DNA from: Fimenecus sp964527585
Lineage (GTDB): Bacteria > Bacillota > Clostridia > Oscillospirales > Acutalibacteraceae
DNA length: 64,000 nt
Assembly: GCA_964527585.1 (NCBI GenBank)
Contig: CAZGPE010000002.1
Coordinates: 1 to 64,000 of the forward strand
Direction of reading: 5' to 3'
Below, piece by piece: positions 7,659 to 15,366 of this stretch. The notes beneath the pieces were generated by a model. The model was given only the letters and a program-made list of their open reading frames with translations. It ran no database searches and had not been told where the DNA came from. Every line of letters begins with the position of its first letter. The first letter of the stretch is position 1. Both the position numbers and the translations under genes were made by a program.

Positions 7659-8546
7659 ATGAAAAAACCGATTTTTACAGGCGCCGGAGTTGCAATTGTA
7701 ACCCCTTTCACTAAAGAAGGAAAACTCAACGAAAAAGTTTTAGCCGAAATAATCGAATATCAGATTTCGCATTCCACAGATTCTATCGTTATTTGCGGTA
7801 CAACCGGTGAAAGCGCTACTCTTGACCATGAAGAACATACAAAAGCAATTAAAATCGCTGTTGATGTTACCGCAGGAAGAATTCCCGTTATTGCAGGAAC
7901 AGGTTCTAACGATACGGCTTATGCTCTTAAACTTTCAAATGATGCCGAGAAACTCGGAGTTGACGGTCTTTTGATGGTTACTCCGTATTATAATAAGACA
8001 TCTCAAACAGGTCTTGTAAAGCATTTTGAATACATTGCAGACAGAGTTTCCACTCCGATCATTCTTTACAATGTACCTTCAAGAACCGGTTGTGAAATCA
8101 AACCGGAAACTTATGCCGAACTTTCAAAACATAAAATGATTTACGGCGCTAAAGAAGCAACCGGAAATCTTTCTTCAATCGCCCAGACAATTTCGCTTTG
8201 CGACAGTGATTTTGCGGTTTATTCGGGTAACGATGATCAAATTACCGCAATTATGTCTTTAGGCGGTAAAGGTGTTATTTCCGTTCTTTCCAACATACTT
8301 CCTCAGGTTGCTCACGATATTGCACAGTATGCACTTGACGGAGATTTCAAGAAGAGTGCCGAGCTTCAGTTAAAATATCTTGAACTTTGCAACGCAATGT
8401 TTATGGATGTTAACCCGATTCCCGTTAAAGTTGCTATGAATATGATGGGAATTGATGTCGGACCGTTGAGACTTCCTCTTTGCGAAATGAGTCAGTCGAA
8501 TAACGATAAGATGAAATCGGTACTTAAAAAATACGAATTGATATAA
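7659..8546 (+). CDS. dapA: 4-hydroxy-tetrahydrodipicolinate synthase
   Basis: Condenses pyruvate with aspartate semialdehyde, the first committed step to diaminopimelate and lysine; dipicolinate for spores also derives from this pathway. A 295-aa TIM barrel with Schiff-base K165 (GAKEATGN), Y137 (YNVPSRTG), Y111, and the GTTGES loop at 47-52. The ATG at 7659 is chosen because TTGGAGG lies 7 bases before it; an in-frame TTG at 7641 overlaps the asd stop and has no ribosome site. Confidence 0.97.
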   Translation: MKKPIFTGAGVAIVTPFTKEGKLNEKVLAEIIEYQISHSTDSIVICGTTGESATLDHEEHTKAIKIAVDVTAGRIPVIAGTGSNDTAYALKLSNDAEKLGVDGLLMVTPYYNKTSQTGLVKHFEYIADRVSTPIILYNVPSRTGCEIKPETYAELSKHKMIYGAKEATGNLSSIAQTISLCDSDFAVYSGNDDQITAIMSLGGKGVISVLSNILPQVAHDIAQYALDGDFKKSAELQLKYLELCNAMFMDVNPIPVKVAMNMMGIDVGPLRLPLCEMSQSNNDKMKSVLKKYELI

Positions 8547-8568
8547 ATTGTTTCAGGATGTGTAAATA

Positions 8569-9324
8569 ATGGTTAAAATTATTTTAAGCGGTTGTTCGGG
8601 AAAAATGGGTAATGTAATCACTAAATGTGTTTCAACAAGAAACGACTGTGAAATTGTTGCCGGTGTTGATATAAACAAATGCGATGCTCCCTACCCTGTT
8701 TTTTCTTCTTTCTCGGAAGTTGATGTCGATGCCGATGTTATTATTGACTTTTCTCATCCTTCCGTGCTTTCGTCTTTACTTGATTATTGTAAAAGCAACA
8801 ATGTTCCTGCTGTTATTGCGACAACCGGACTTTCAGACGAGCAAAAAGAGGAAATTAACGAAGCATCGAAACTTGTTCCGCTTTTCTTTTCGGCAAATAT
8901 GTCAATCGGCGTAAATCTTGTTTCCGAACTTGCCGCAAAAGCAGCCCGTGTACTTGAAGGATCGTTCGATATTGAAATTGTAGAAGCACATCACAATCAA
9001 AAAATTGACGCTCCGTCCGGTACGGCGCTTATGCTTGCCGACAGTATTTCAGATGCTCTTTGCGATAAACCTCACTACGAATTCGACAGACATTCAAAGC
9101 GTGCAAAAAGAGAAAAGAACGAAATCGGTATACATTCTGTTCGTGGCGGTACAATTGTCGGTGAACATGAAATTATTTTTGCGGGACTTGATGAAGTAAT
9201 TACAATTTCACACTCTGCCCGTTCAAAAGATCTTTTTGCCGTAGGTGCCGTAAATGCGGCGATTTTCCTCAAAGGAAAACCTAACGGTATGTATTCGATG
9301 AAACAGTTGGTTGATGAAAAATAA
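8569..9324 (+). CDS. dapB: 4-hydroxy-tetrahydrodipicolinate reductase
   Basis: Reduces the DapA product with NAD(P)H. The 251-aa protein has a Rossmann loop GCSGKMG (8-14), ATTGLS near residue 85, and the substrate motif EAHHNQKIDAPSGTA with H141, H142 and K145. A GGATG ribosome site is weak, so translation may depend on coupling to dapA 22 bp upstream. Third gene of the lysine operon. Confidence 0.96.
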   Translation: MVKIILSGCSGKMGNVITKCVSTRNDCEIVAGVDINKCDAPYPVFSSFSEVDVDADVIIDFSHPSVLSSLLDYCKSNNVPAVIATTGLSDEQKEEINEASKLVPLFFSANMSIGVNLVSELAAKAARVLEGSFDIEIVEAHHNQKIDAPSGTALMLADSISDALCDKPHYEFDRHSKRAKREKNEIGIHSVRGGTIVGEHEIIFAGLDEVITISHSARSKDLFAVGAVNAAIFLKGKPNGMYSMKQLVDEK

Positions 9325-9333
9325 GGTGATATT

Positions 9334-9795
9334 ATGAATATTATTCAAAGCATTTCCGTTACAGATGACATAACTCTTGTATCGTTGCAGGATTCACCTG
9401 CCGATATTTCATTGATTTCGGATATTTTCAAAAAGATATCCGAATACGGAATTGATATTGATATGATTTCGCAAACACCCCCTCATTCACATACTCCGAA
9501 CCTTTCTTTTACGGTATCGGATGATGATGTCGGAAAAATGCTGGAAATTACCGCCGAATTGCGAAAAATTCATCCTGAGATGAAACTGACATTAAGAAGC
9601 GGTAACAGTAAAATTTCCGTATTCGGAGAAGCAATGCGAGGCACTCCGGGCGTTGCGGTAAAAGTTTTCAATGCTCTTGCGAATAATAAAATAGAAGTCA
9701 GTATGATCACGACTTCGGAAGTTGATATTTCACTTTTACTTGATAAAAATTATACCGAAAACGCTGTAAAAAGCATCGAAAAAGAATTTGAATAA
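9334..9795 (+). CDS. Stand-alone tandem ACT-domain protein (aspartokinase regulatory-domain type)
   Basis: A 153-aa protein consisting only of two ACT domains (about 8-75 and 83-150). It resembles the C-terminal regulatory part of aspartokinase: VSLQDSPADISLISDIF, ISFTV-like LSFTVSDDDV, then SVFGEAMRGTPGVAVKVF and MITTSEVDISLLL. The aspartokinase kinase domain is absent. It ends the lysine-riboswitch operon, 9 bp after dapB, so a role in amino-acid sensing within the aspartate pathway is likely. It may bind lysine or threonine, or pair with an aspartokinase encoded elsewhere as the beta subunits of B. subtilis aspartokinase II do. Function is inferred. Confidence 0.75.
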   Translation: MNIIQSISVTDDITLVSLQDSPADISLISDIFKKISEYGIDIDMISQTPPHSHTPNLSFTVSDDDVGKMLEITAELRKIHPEMKLTLRSGNSKISVFGEAMRGTPGVAVKVFNALANNKIEVSMITTSEVDISLLLDKNYTENAVKSIEKEFE

Positions 9796-9798
9796 ACA

Positions 9799-9836
9799 AA
9801 AATGCTTTGGAATTATTTTTCCAAAGCATTTTTTAT
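9799..9836. terminator. Bidirectional terminator between the lysine operon and the UPF0178 gene
   Basis: AATGCTTTGGAA and TTCCAAAGCATT form a 12-bp stem with T-rich tails on both strands. It overlaps the 3' end of the convergent gene at 9813. Confidence 0.9.
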
Positions 9837-10259
9837 TACTTGTTTTAGGTTTGTTTCGAAGGTTATATCTTGTTGATGGGTTCTTTTTGAAGGACCTTTC
9901 ATTCTGCCTCCGGAATTGCGTATTTTCTTTCCGATATGCCGTTGTACAAGAAGTGTATCTATATTGTCTTCTGTATATATCAATCCGTTTTGATTGATAA
10001 CATTTGCTTTTTTAGCAAGGCACATTGCCGCAAGTCCGTAATCTTGAGTAATAACGATGTCGTTTTTGCTTATCATATTAACAATGCGAAAATCGGCGCT
10101 GTCGGAACCTTTTGAAACCGTTATAATTTGATCTGCATCATAACTGTCGAAGTTATGAGCAGTATCGGCAACAATAATTGTTTCGATTGAAAACAGCTTT
10201 GAGAGTTTTAAGGTGTTTTTTACAACAGGGCATCCGTCTGCATCAATAAATATTTTCAA
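9813..10259 (-). CDS. UPF0178 family protein (YaiI/YqxD)
   Basis: A 148-aa member of the YaiI/YqxD (DUF188) family, PIN-like proteins of unknown function. Hallmarks are FIDADGCPVV at the start, VADTAHN, SKGSDSADFRIVN, ITQDYGLAA, and the basic GGRMKGPSKRT near the end. A TTG start at 10259 is chosen because AAAGGAGAG lies 8 bases upstream and the family begins near KIFIDADGCPV. It follows the AbrB-like gene by 13 bp and is probably co-transcribed. Confidence 0.88.
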   Translation of the reverse strand: MKIFIDADGCPVVKNTLKLSKLFSIETIIVADTAHNFDSYDADQIITVSKGSDSADFRIVNMISKNDIVITQDYGLAAMCLAKKANVINQNGLIYTEDNIDTLLVQRHIGKKIRNSGGRMKGPSKRTHQQDITFETNLKQVIKNALEK

Positions 10260-10272
10260 AAGCGCTCTCCTT

Positions 10273-10521
10273 TTATACAAGTCCTTTCATATCGTTTATA
10301 CAATTTTCGCAAACTTTTATTCCGTGATATTCGATAAGATTATCGGCACAGTTGCAGAAAAAACAAGCAGGAGCATATTTTTTCAAAATAACCGTATCGT
10401 TATCTGTATAAATTTCAACCGATGAGCCCTCTTCGGTTAAAGATAAAAGTTTTCTTGTTTCCATAGGAAGAACAATTCGACCCATTTTGTCGATACTTCT
10501 GACAATTCCTGTCGATTTCAT
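10273..10521 (-). CDS. AbrB-family transcriptional regulator with C-terminal cysteine knuckle
   Basis: An 82-aa transition-state-type regulator. The N-terminal swapped-hairpin DNA-binding domain (about 1-47) has GIVRSIDKMGRIVLPMETR. The C-terminal half has CFFC and CENC pairs that could bind a metal, as in several clostridial AbrB-like proteins. The ATG at 10521 fits the family start and GGTGA upstream; an in-frame extension to 10584 lacks family similarity and would overlap the promoter. The promoter has three GTCAA boxes spaced 9-10 bp, suggesting possible autoregulation. Confidence 0.85.
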   Translation of the reverse strand: MKSTGIVRSIDKMGRIVLPMETRKLLSLTEEGSSVEIYTDNDTVILKKYAPACFFCNCADNLIEYHGIKVCENCINDMKGLV

Positions 10522-10545
10522 AATTTCACCGCCATATCTAATAAG

Positions 10546-10574
10546 ATTATAACATAAATTGTCAAAACAGTCAA
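10546..10574 (-). promoter_or_regulatory. Promoter of the AbrB-like gene
   Basis: Minus strand -35 TTGACT (10569-10574), 17-bp spacer, -10 TATAAT (10546-10551). On the plus strand GTCAA recurs at 10561-10565, 10570-10574 and 10580-10584, about one helical turn apart. Confidence 0.75.
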
Positions 10575-10582
10575 TATTTGTC

Positions 10583-10616
10583 AAAAAAAGCAGTACACAT
10601 AAAAGTGTACTGCTTT
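10583..10616 (-). terminator. Terminator of pgk-tpiA-gpmI
   Basis: AAAGCAGTACAC and GTGTACTGCTTT pair around a short loop and are followed by a T-run on the minus strand, 17 bp after the gpmI stop. Confidence 0.92.
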
Positions 10617-10632
10617 AATAATTTGAGACTGA

Positions 10633-12174
10633 TTATCTCTCAATAAGAGAAACACCGGTCATTTCTTTGGGTTGTTCAATTCCCATAATATCGAGCATTG
10701 TGGGAGAAAGATCGCAAAGTTTTCCGCCGTTTTCTTTAAGTTTGAAACCGTTGCCGTAACCTGCGACAATAAGCGGAACTGGATTGGTTGTATGTGCGGT
10801 AAACGGTGAACCGTCGTCTTCATACATTTTATCGGCATTACCGTGATCGGCGGTAATGAGAATAACTCCGTCCATTTTAAGTGTTGCGTCAACAAGTTTT
10901 CCGACACATTCATCAACAGTTTCGACAGCTTTTACTGCAGCATTGAAAACTCCTGTATGTCCGACCATATCACAGTTTGCATAGTTAAGTATAACAACAT
11001 CATACTTACCGCTGAGAACTCTTTCACAAGCCGCATCGCAAACTTCATAAGCGCTCATTTCGGGCTTTAAGTCAAAAGTCGAAATTTTCGGAGAGTCAAT
11101 TAAAACTCTGTCCTCACCGTCATAAACTTTTTCTTCACCGCCGTTGTAGAAGAAAGTTACATGAGCATATTTCTGAGTTTCGGCAATTCTAAGCTGAGTT
11201 AATCCGTTTTTCGATATAACCTCACCCATGGTGTTAGTAAGAGCCTCAGGCTTAAATGCAACATTTACATTCGGCATTTCGGCATCATACTGTGTCATGC
11301 AAACATAGTAAAGCGGGAAATAGGACTTTCTTTCAAAGCCTGCAAAATTCGGATCAACAAAAGTTCTTGTTATTTCTCTTGCTCTGTCGGGACGGAAATT
11401 AAAGAAAATTACGGAATCGTTTTCTTTAATGCTCTCGCCTTTTGAACAAACGGTGGGCAAAACAAATTCATCGGTAAGATATTTTCCGTCTTCGTCGATT
11501 GTTTCATATGACTTTTTAACGGCTTCGAGAGCATTATCGGTTTTAATGCCTTCGCCGTTAACCATAGCGTTATAAGCCATACCGACTCTGTCCCACATAT
11601 TATCTCTGTCCATGGCATAAAATCTGCCCATTACGGTAGCGATTTCACCGACGCCTATTTCATCCATTTTGTCTTCAAGTTGCTGTATATACTCAACAGC
11701 CGATGCAGGCGGAACATCTCTTCCGTCAAGTAAAGCGTGAACATAAACTTTTGAAAGTCCGCTGTCTTTCGCAAGTTTAAGCAAACCGTAAAGATGTGTG
11801 TTGTGGCTGTGAACTCCGCCGTCGGAGAGAAGTCCGATAAGATGAAGAGCGGAAGTGTTCTTTTTACAGTTTTCAACCGCACCGAGAAGAACATCGTTTT
11901 CAAAGAAATCTCCGTCTTGAATCGACTTGGTTATTCTTGTTAATTCCTGATAAACAACCCGTCCTGCGCCGATGTTTGTATGTCCGACTTCGGAGTTACC
12001 CATCTGTCCGTCCGGAAGACCGACATCCATACCGGAAGCTCCGATATAAGTCATAGGATATTCTTTCATCAACTTATCAAGATTAGGTGTTTTTGCGGAT
12101 TTTATGGCATTTCCGTATTCGGAGTCGTTCTTTCCGAATCCGTCCATAATACATAAAACAACAGGTTTTTTCAT
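10633..12174 (-). CDS. gpmI: 2,3-bisphosphoglycerate-independent phosphoglycerate mutase
   Basis: Interconverts 3- and 2-phosphoglycerate using Mn2+, typical of Firmicutes and important in spore metabolism. At 513 aa it is full length. Metal residue D11 lies in MDGFGK, the phospho-acceptor S61 in MGNSEVGHTNIGAGR, and the C-terminal metal motif in ADHGNADKM. Last gene of the glycolytic operon, 18 bp after tpiA, with a strong terminator behind it. Confidence 0.98.
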   Translation of the reverse strand: MKKPVVLCIMDGFGKNDSEYGNAIKSAKTPNLDKLMKEYPMTYIGASGMDVGLPDGQMGNSEVGHTNIGAGRVVYQELTRITKSIQDGDFFENDVLLGAVENCKKNTSALHLIGLLSDGGVHSHNTHLYGLLKLAKDSGLSKVYVHALLDGRDVPPASAVEYIQQLEDKMDEIGVGEIATVMGRFYAMDRDNMWDRVGMAYNAMVNGEGIKTDNALEAVKKSYETIDEDGKYLTDEFVLPTVCSKGESIKENDSVIFFNFRPDRAREITRTFVDPNFAGFERKSYFPLYYVCMTQYDAEMPNVNVAFKPEALTNTMGEVISKNGLTQLRIAETQKYAHVTFFYNGGEEKVYDGEDRVLIDSPKISTFDLKPEMSAYEVCDAACERVLSGKYDVVILNYANCDMVGHTGVFNAAVKAVETVDECVGKLVDATLKMDGVILITADHGNADKMYEDDGSPFTAHTTNPVPLIVAGYGNGFKLKENGGKLCDLSPTMLDIMGIEQPKEMTGVSLIER

Positions 12175-12192
12175 ATTTTCACCTTTAACTAA

Positions 12193-12960
12193 TTATTTAG
12201 AAGCAGCTTTAACGATTACCGAGAAATCTTCTGCTTTAAGAGAAGCACCGCCGATAAGACCGCCGTCAACATTAACCTTTGAAAGAAGTTCGTCGGCATT
12301 TTTAGCGTTCATAGAACCGCCGTACTGAACCGTTACGGTTTCGGCAACATCGCTTCCGTATGCTTCTGCAATAGCACAACGGACATAACCGTTTCCTTCG
12401 TCAGCCTGCTCAGCGGTAGCGGTAACACCGGTACCGATTGCCCATACCGGCTCATAAGCGATAATTACATTTTTAAGTTGCTCTGCGGATACATTTGTAA
12501 GTGCCATCTTTGTCTGGTACTTCAAAAGAGTTTCGGTATATCCGAGTTCTCTCTGCTCAAGTGTTTCACCTACGCAAACAATTGCTGTGAATCCTGCGTT
12601 AACAGCGGCAAGTGTACGAAGGTTAACTGTCTGATCGGTTTCACCGAAATACTGTCTTCTTTCGGAATGTCCGATTACAACATACTCAACACCTGCTTCT
12701 TTAAGCATATCGGCGGAAATTTCACCGGTATATGCACCCGAAGCCTTGAAATGAATGTTTTCGGCACCGATTTTAATATTTGAGCCTTTAGCAGCTTCAA
12801 CAGCTGCGGGAATGTCGATGTAAGGTACACAAAGAACGACATCACAATTTGCATCGGCAACAAGAGGTTTCATTTCGTTAATAAGAGCTGTTGTTTCGCT
12901 GGGAGTTTTGTTCATTTTCCAGTTACCTGCGATAACTGCTTTTCTGACTGATTTTTTCAT
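12193..12960 (-). CDS. tpiA: Triosephosphate isomerase
   Basis: Interconverts dihydroxyacetone phosphate and glyceraldehyde 3-phosphate. The 255-aa TIM barrel has N13/K15 (AGNWKMNK), H98 (VIGHSERR) and E170 (AYEPVWAIGTG). Second gene of pgk-tpiA-gpmI. A 63-bp gap from pgk holds a hairpin that may tune expression. Confidence 0.98.
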   Translation of the reverse strand: MKKSVRKAVIAGNWKMNKTPSETTALINEMKPLVADANCDVVLCVPYIDIPAAVEAAKGSNIKIGAENIHFKASGAYTGEISADMLKEAGVEYVVIGHSERRQYFGETDQTVNLRTLAAVNAGFTAIVCVGETLEQRELGYTETLLKYQTKMALTNVSAEQLKNVIIAYEPVWAIGTGVTATAEQADEGNGYVRCAIAEAYGSDVAETVTVQYGGSMNAKNADELLSKVNVDGGLIGGASLKAEDFSVIVKAASK

Positions 12961-12982
12961 AATATTTTCTCCTATTCATTGA

Positions 12983-13015
12983 AATTTGCAGGTAAGCAAA
13001 ACCCACCTGCAAATT
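12983..13015 (-). promoter_or_regulatory. Intercistronic hairpin between pgk and tpiA
   Basis: AATTTGCAGGT (12983-12993) and ACCTGCAAATT (13005-13015) form an 11-bp stem. The tail has only TTTC on the minus strand, so it is a weak terminator at most; an RNA-processing or stability element is more likely. Confidence 0.5.
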
Positions 13016-13023
13016 CAAAATAA

Positions 13024-14220
13024 TTATTTCTTTTCATTAAGAGCGGCAATACCGGGAAGTTCTTTTCCTTCGAGATATTCAAGTGAAGCACCGCCGCCTG
13101 TTGAAATATGAGACATTTTATCTGCGAAGCCGAGTTTCTGAATTGCTGCCGCAGAGTCGCCGCCGCCGATAATCGAAATTGCATCGCTGTTTGCGATTGC
13201 GGTTGCAACGGCAATTGTACCGGATGCGAAATTATCCCATTCGGAAACGCCCATCGGTCCGTTCCAAATAACCGTACCGGCATCTTTTACGGCATCGGCA
13301 AAAATCTGCTGTGTTTTCGGTCCGATATCGAGACCCATCCAACCGTCAGGAATTTCATCCGAATTAACAACCATTGCTTCTGTGTTGGGATCATATTCTT
13401 TACCGACTTTATTATCAACGGGAATAAGGAACTTAACGCCTTTTGCTTCGGCTTTTTCCATCATTTCTTTTGCAAGATCAACTTTGTCTGCCTCAAGAAG
13501 AGATGTACCGATCTGATGACCTAAAGATTTCATAAATGTATATGCCATACCGCCGCCGACAATAAGAGTGTCGCACTTGTCGATAAGGTTTGTGATTACG
13601 CCGATTTTATCCGAAACTTTTGCACCGCCGAGGATTGCAACAAGAGGTCTCTTCGGATTTTCAAGAGCACCGCCGATAAACTGAATTTCTTTCTGAATAA
13701 GATAACCGCAAGCGGCGGGAAGATAATCTGCAACACCGGTAGTTGAAGAATGTGCTCTGTGTGCCGAACCGAAAGCATCGTTTACATAGAGTTCCGCAAG
13801 TGAAGCGAATTTCTTCGAAAGTTCGGGGTCGTTCTTTGTTTCGCCGGGTTCAAAACGAACATTTTCGAGAAGAAGAACTTCACCGTCTTTAAGAGAAGCG
13901 GCAAGAGACTGAGCGCTTTCACCGACAACATCTTCAGCCATTTTAACTTCCTGTCCGAGAAGTTCGGAAAGTCTTGCTGCAACAGGTTTCATCGAGAATT
14001 CGGGATTAACCTGACCTTTCGGGCGTCCGAGATGCGAACAAAGAATAACTTTTGCTCCGTTATCAATAAGATACTTAATTGTCGGAAGTGAAGCAACTAT
14101 TCTCTTATCGCTTGTGATAACACCGTTTTCCATTTTTACATTGAAGTCGCAACGAACAAGAACTTTCTTGCCCTTTACATCAAAATCTTCAACAGTCATT
14201 TTATTTAATGCACTGCTCAT
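13024..14220 (-). CDS. pgk: Phosphoglycerate kinase
   Basis: Makes ATP and 3-phosphoglycerate from 1,3-bisphosphoglycerate. At 398 aa it has the standard length, with N-terminal KKVLVRCDFNVKMENG, SHLGRPKG near residue 62, and C-terminal GGGDSAAAI and STGGGASLEYLEG. Heads the pgk-tpiA-gpmI operon. gap is not adjacent, unlike many Firmicutes. Confidence 0.98.
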   Translation of the reverse strand: MSSALNKMTVEDFDVKGKKVLVRCDFNVKMENGVITSDKRIVASLPTIKYLIDNGAKVILCSHLGRPKGQVNPEFSMKPVAARLSELLGQEVKMAEDVVGESAQSLAASLKDGEVLLLENVRFEPGETKNDPELSKKFASLAELYVNDAFGSAHRAHSSTTGVADYLPAACGYLIQKEIQFIGGALENPKRPLVAILGGAKVSDKIGVITNLIDKCDTLIVGGGMAYTFMKSLGHQIGTSLLEADKVDLAKEMMEKAEAKGVKFLIPVDNKVGKEYDPNTEAMVVNSDEIPDGWMGLDIGPKTQQIFADAVKDAGTVIWNGPMGVSEWDNFASGTIAVATAIANSDAISIIGGGDSAAAIQKLGFADKMSHISTGGGASLEYLEGKELPGIAALNEKK

Positions 14221-14260
14221 TTCTTTTCATCCTTTCAAGATTGAAATTCTTTTACACTAT

Positions 14261-14289
14261 ATTTTATAATAATTTGCTGATTTTTTCAA
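14261..14289 (-). promoter_or_regulatory. Promoter of pgk
   Basis: Minus strand -35 TTGAAA (14284-14289), 17-bp spacer, -10 TAAAAT (14261-14266), 40 bp upstream of pgk. Confidence 0.65.
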
Positions 14290-14347
14290 GTGCGTTAACG
14301 AATATACTTTTACAAAAAGCAAAGTTTTTTTGTTAATTTTGCACAAG

Positions 14348-15355
14348 TTAAAAAATCTGATAAACTTTTTTGATTTCTTCAACTCTCGCAAGTATCATTT
14401 TTTTGAGTTCATCCGGCTTTTTAACTTCGATTTTTTTGCCGTACTGAATAATCCATGAAACAAGTCCGTCGCTGACTGCGGCATTGATGTTTATTTTGAA
14501 CTTATTATCTCCTGCTTTAAGTATAACCGCATTGTCTCCGAATTTATCAACCATATCGTCGATCAAACTGTTGTCGCATATAAGTTCGATTTGCTGAGTT
14601 TCGCCGGAAAACATACTGAAATGCTTATTTGCGTAATCGGCCGAGTCAAAATAATCCTTGTATTCGGAAACATCGGAAAAACTTCTTCTCGGTGAGTCGG
14701 TAAGAATTTCAACGGATTTTATTCTGTCAATTCGTGTAATCATTATATTGGAATAGTTACGGTTATTACCGACAAGATAATAATGATCGTTTGACCAAAT
14801 CAAAGCGTATGGGCTGATAAAATGGGTTTTTGTTTCGTATTCGGTTTTGTTTGAAGTACCGATTTTCCTTTTTCGGTATTCGACTTTGACCTGTCTGTTA
14901 TCCTGAATTGCGGTATGAAGGGTATCTATTGTGTAATAAATACCCTCATTTGTGCATTTAGGTCTGTTGTCGACATAAACCTGATTCTTGATTTTTTCAG
15001 CCTGAGATGTACTGACAAGCGAATAAATTTTCGAGAGTAATTGCTTTGTCTTTTTTTGCGTAATAAAATTCGCCGCCTGTATAGCATCAACCAAAAGTCT
15101 TATTTCGGCAACCTCAAATTTGCGGTCGGCAATGAAATATCCGTTTTTCGGAGTTCTGGTTTTAATAATATCATACCCGAATTCCTGCAAAACAGAAATA
15201 TCTTTATAAACGGATTTTCTTTCAGCTTCAATTCCGTGGTTTCGCAAATTTTTTATTAAAGTTTCCGCATCAATCGGATTGTTTTCATCACTGTTTTCAA
15301 GCAAATCCTGAAGAATATAAAGAATTTTAATTTTTTGATTGTACTTGTTAGGCAT
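14348..15355 (-). CDS. WYL-domain transcriptional regulator
   Basis: A 335-aa regulator with an N-terminal winged helix-turn-helix (about 5-70, with RKSVYKDISVLQEFGYDI), a WYL ligand domain (about 140-235, with ISPYALIWSNDHYYLVGNN and MITRIDRIKSVE) and a C-terminal WCX extension. WYL proteins sense small ligands or nucleic acids. It starts 11 bp after the GH2 gene on the same strand, so it probably controls or responds to the same sugar metabolism. The ligand is unknown. Confidence 0.85.
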   Translation of the reverse strand: MPNKYNQKIKILYILQDLLENSDENNPIDAETLIKNLRNHGIEAERKSVYKDISVLQEFGYDIIKTRTPKNGYFIADRKFEVAEIRLLVDAIQAANFITQKKTKQLLSKIYSLVSTSQAEKIKNQVYVDNRPKCTNEGIYYTIDTLHTAIQDNRQVKVEYRKRKIGTSNKTEYETKTHFISPYALIWSNDHYYLVGNNRNYSNIMITRIDRIKSVEILTDSPRRSFSDVSEYKDYFDSADYANKHFSMFSGETQQIELICDNSLIDDMVDKFGDNAVILKAGDNKFKININAAVSDGLVSWIIQYGKKIEVKKPDELKKMILARVEEIKKVYQIF

Positions 15356-15366
15356 AATTATTTCCT

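Noticed and set aside
12983..13015. Hairpin between pgk and tpiA as a full terminator
   Set aside because: Poor T-run and it would cut an otherwise conserved operon.
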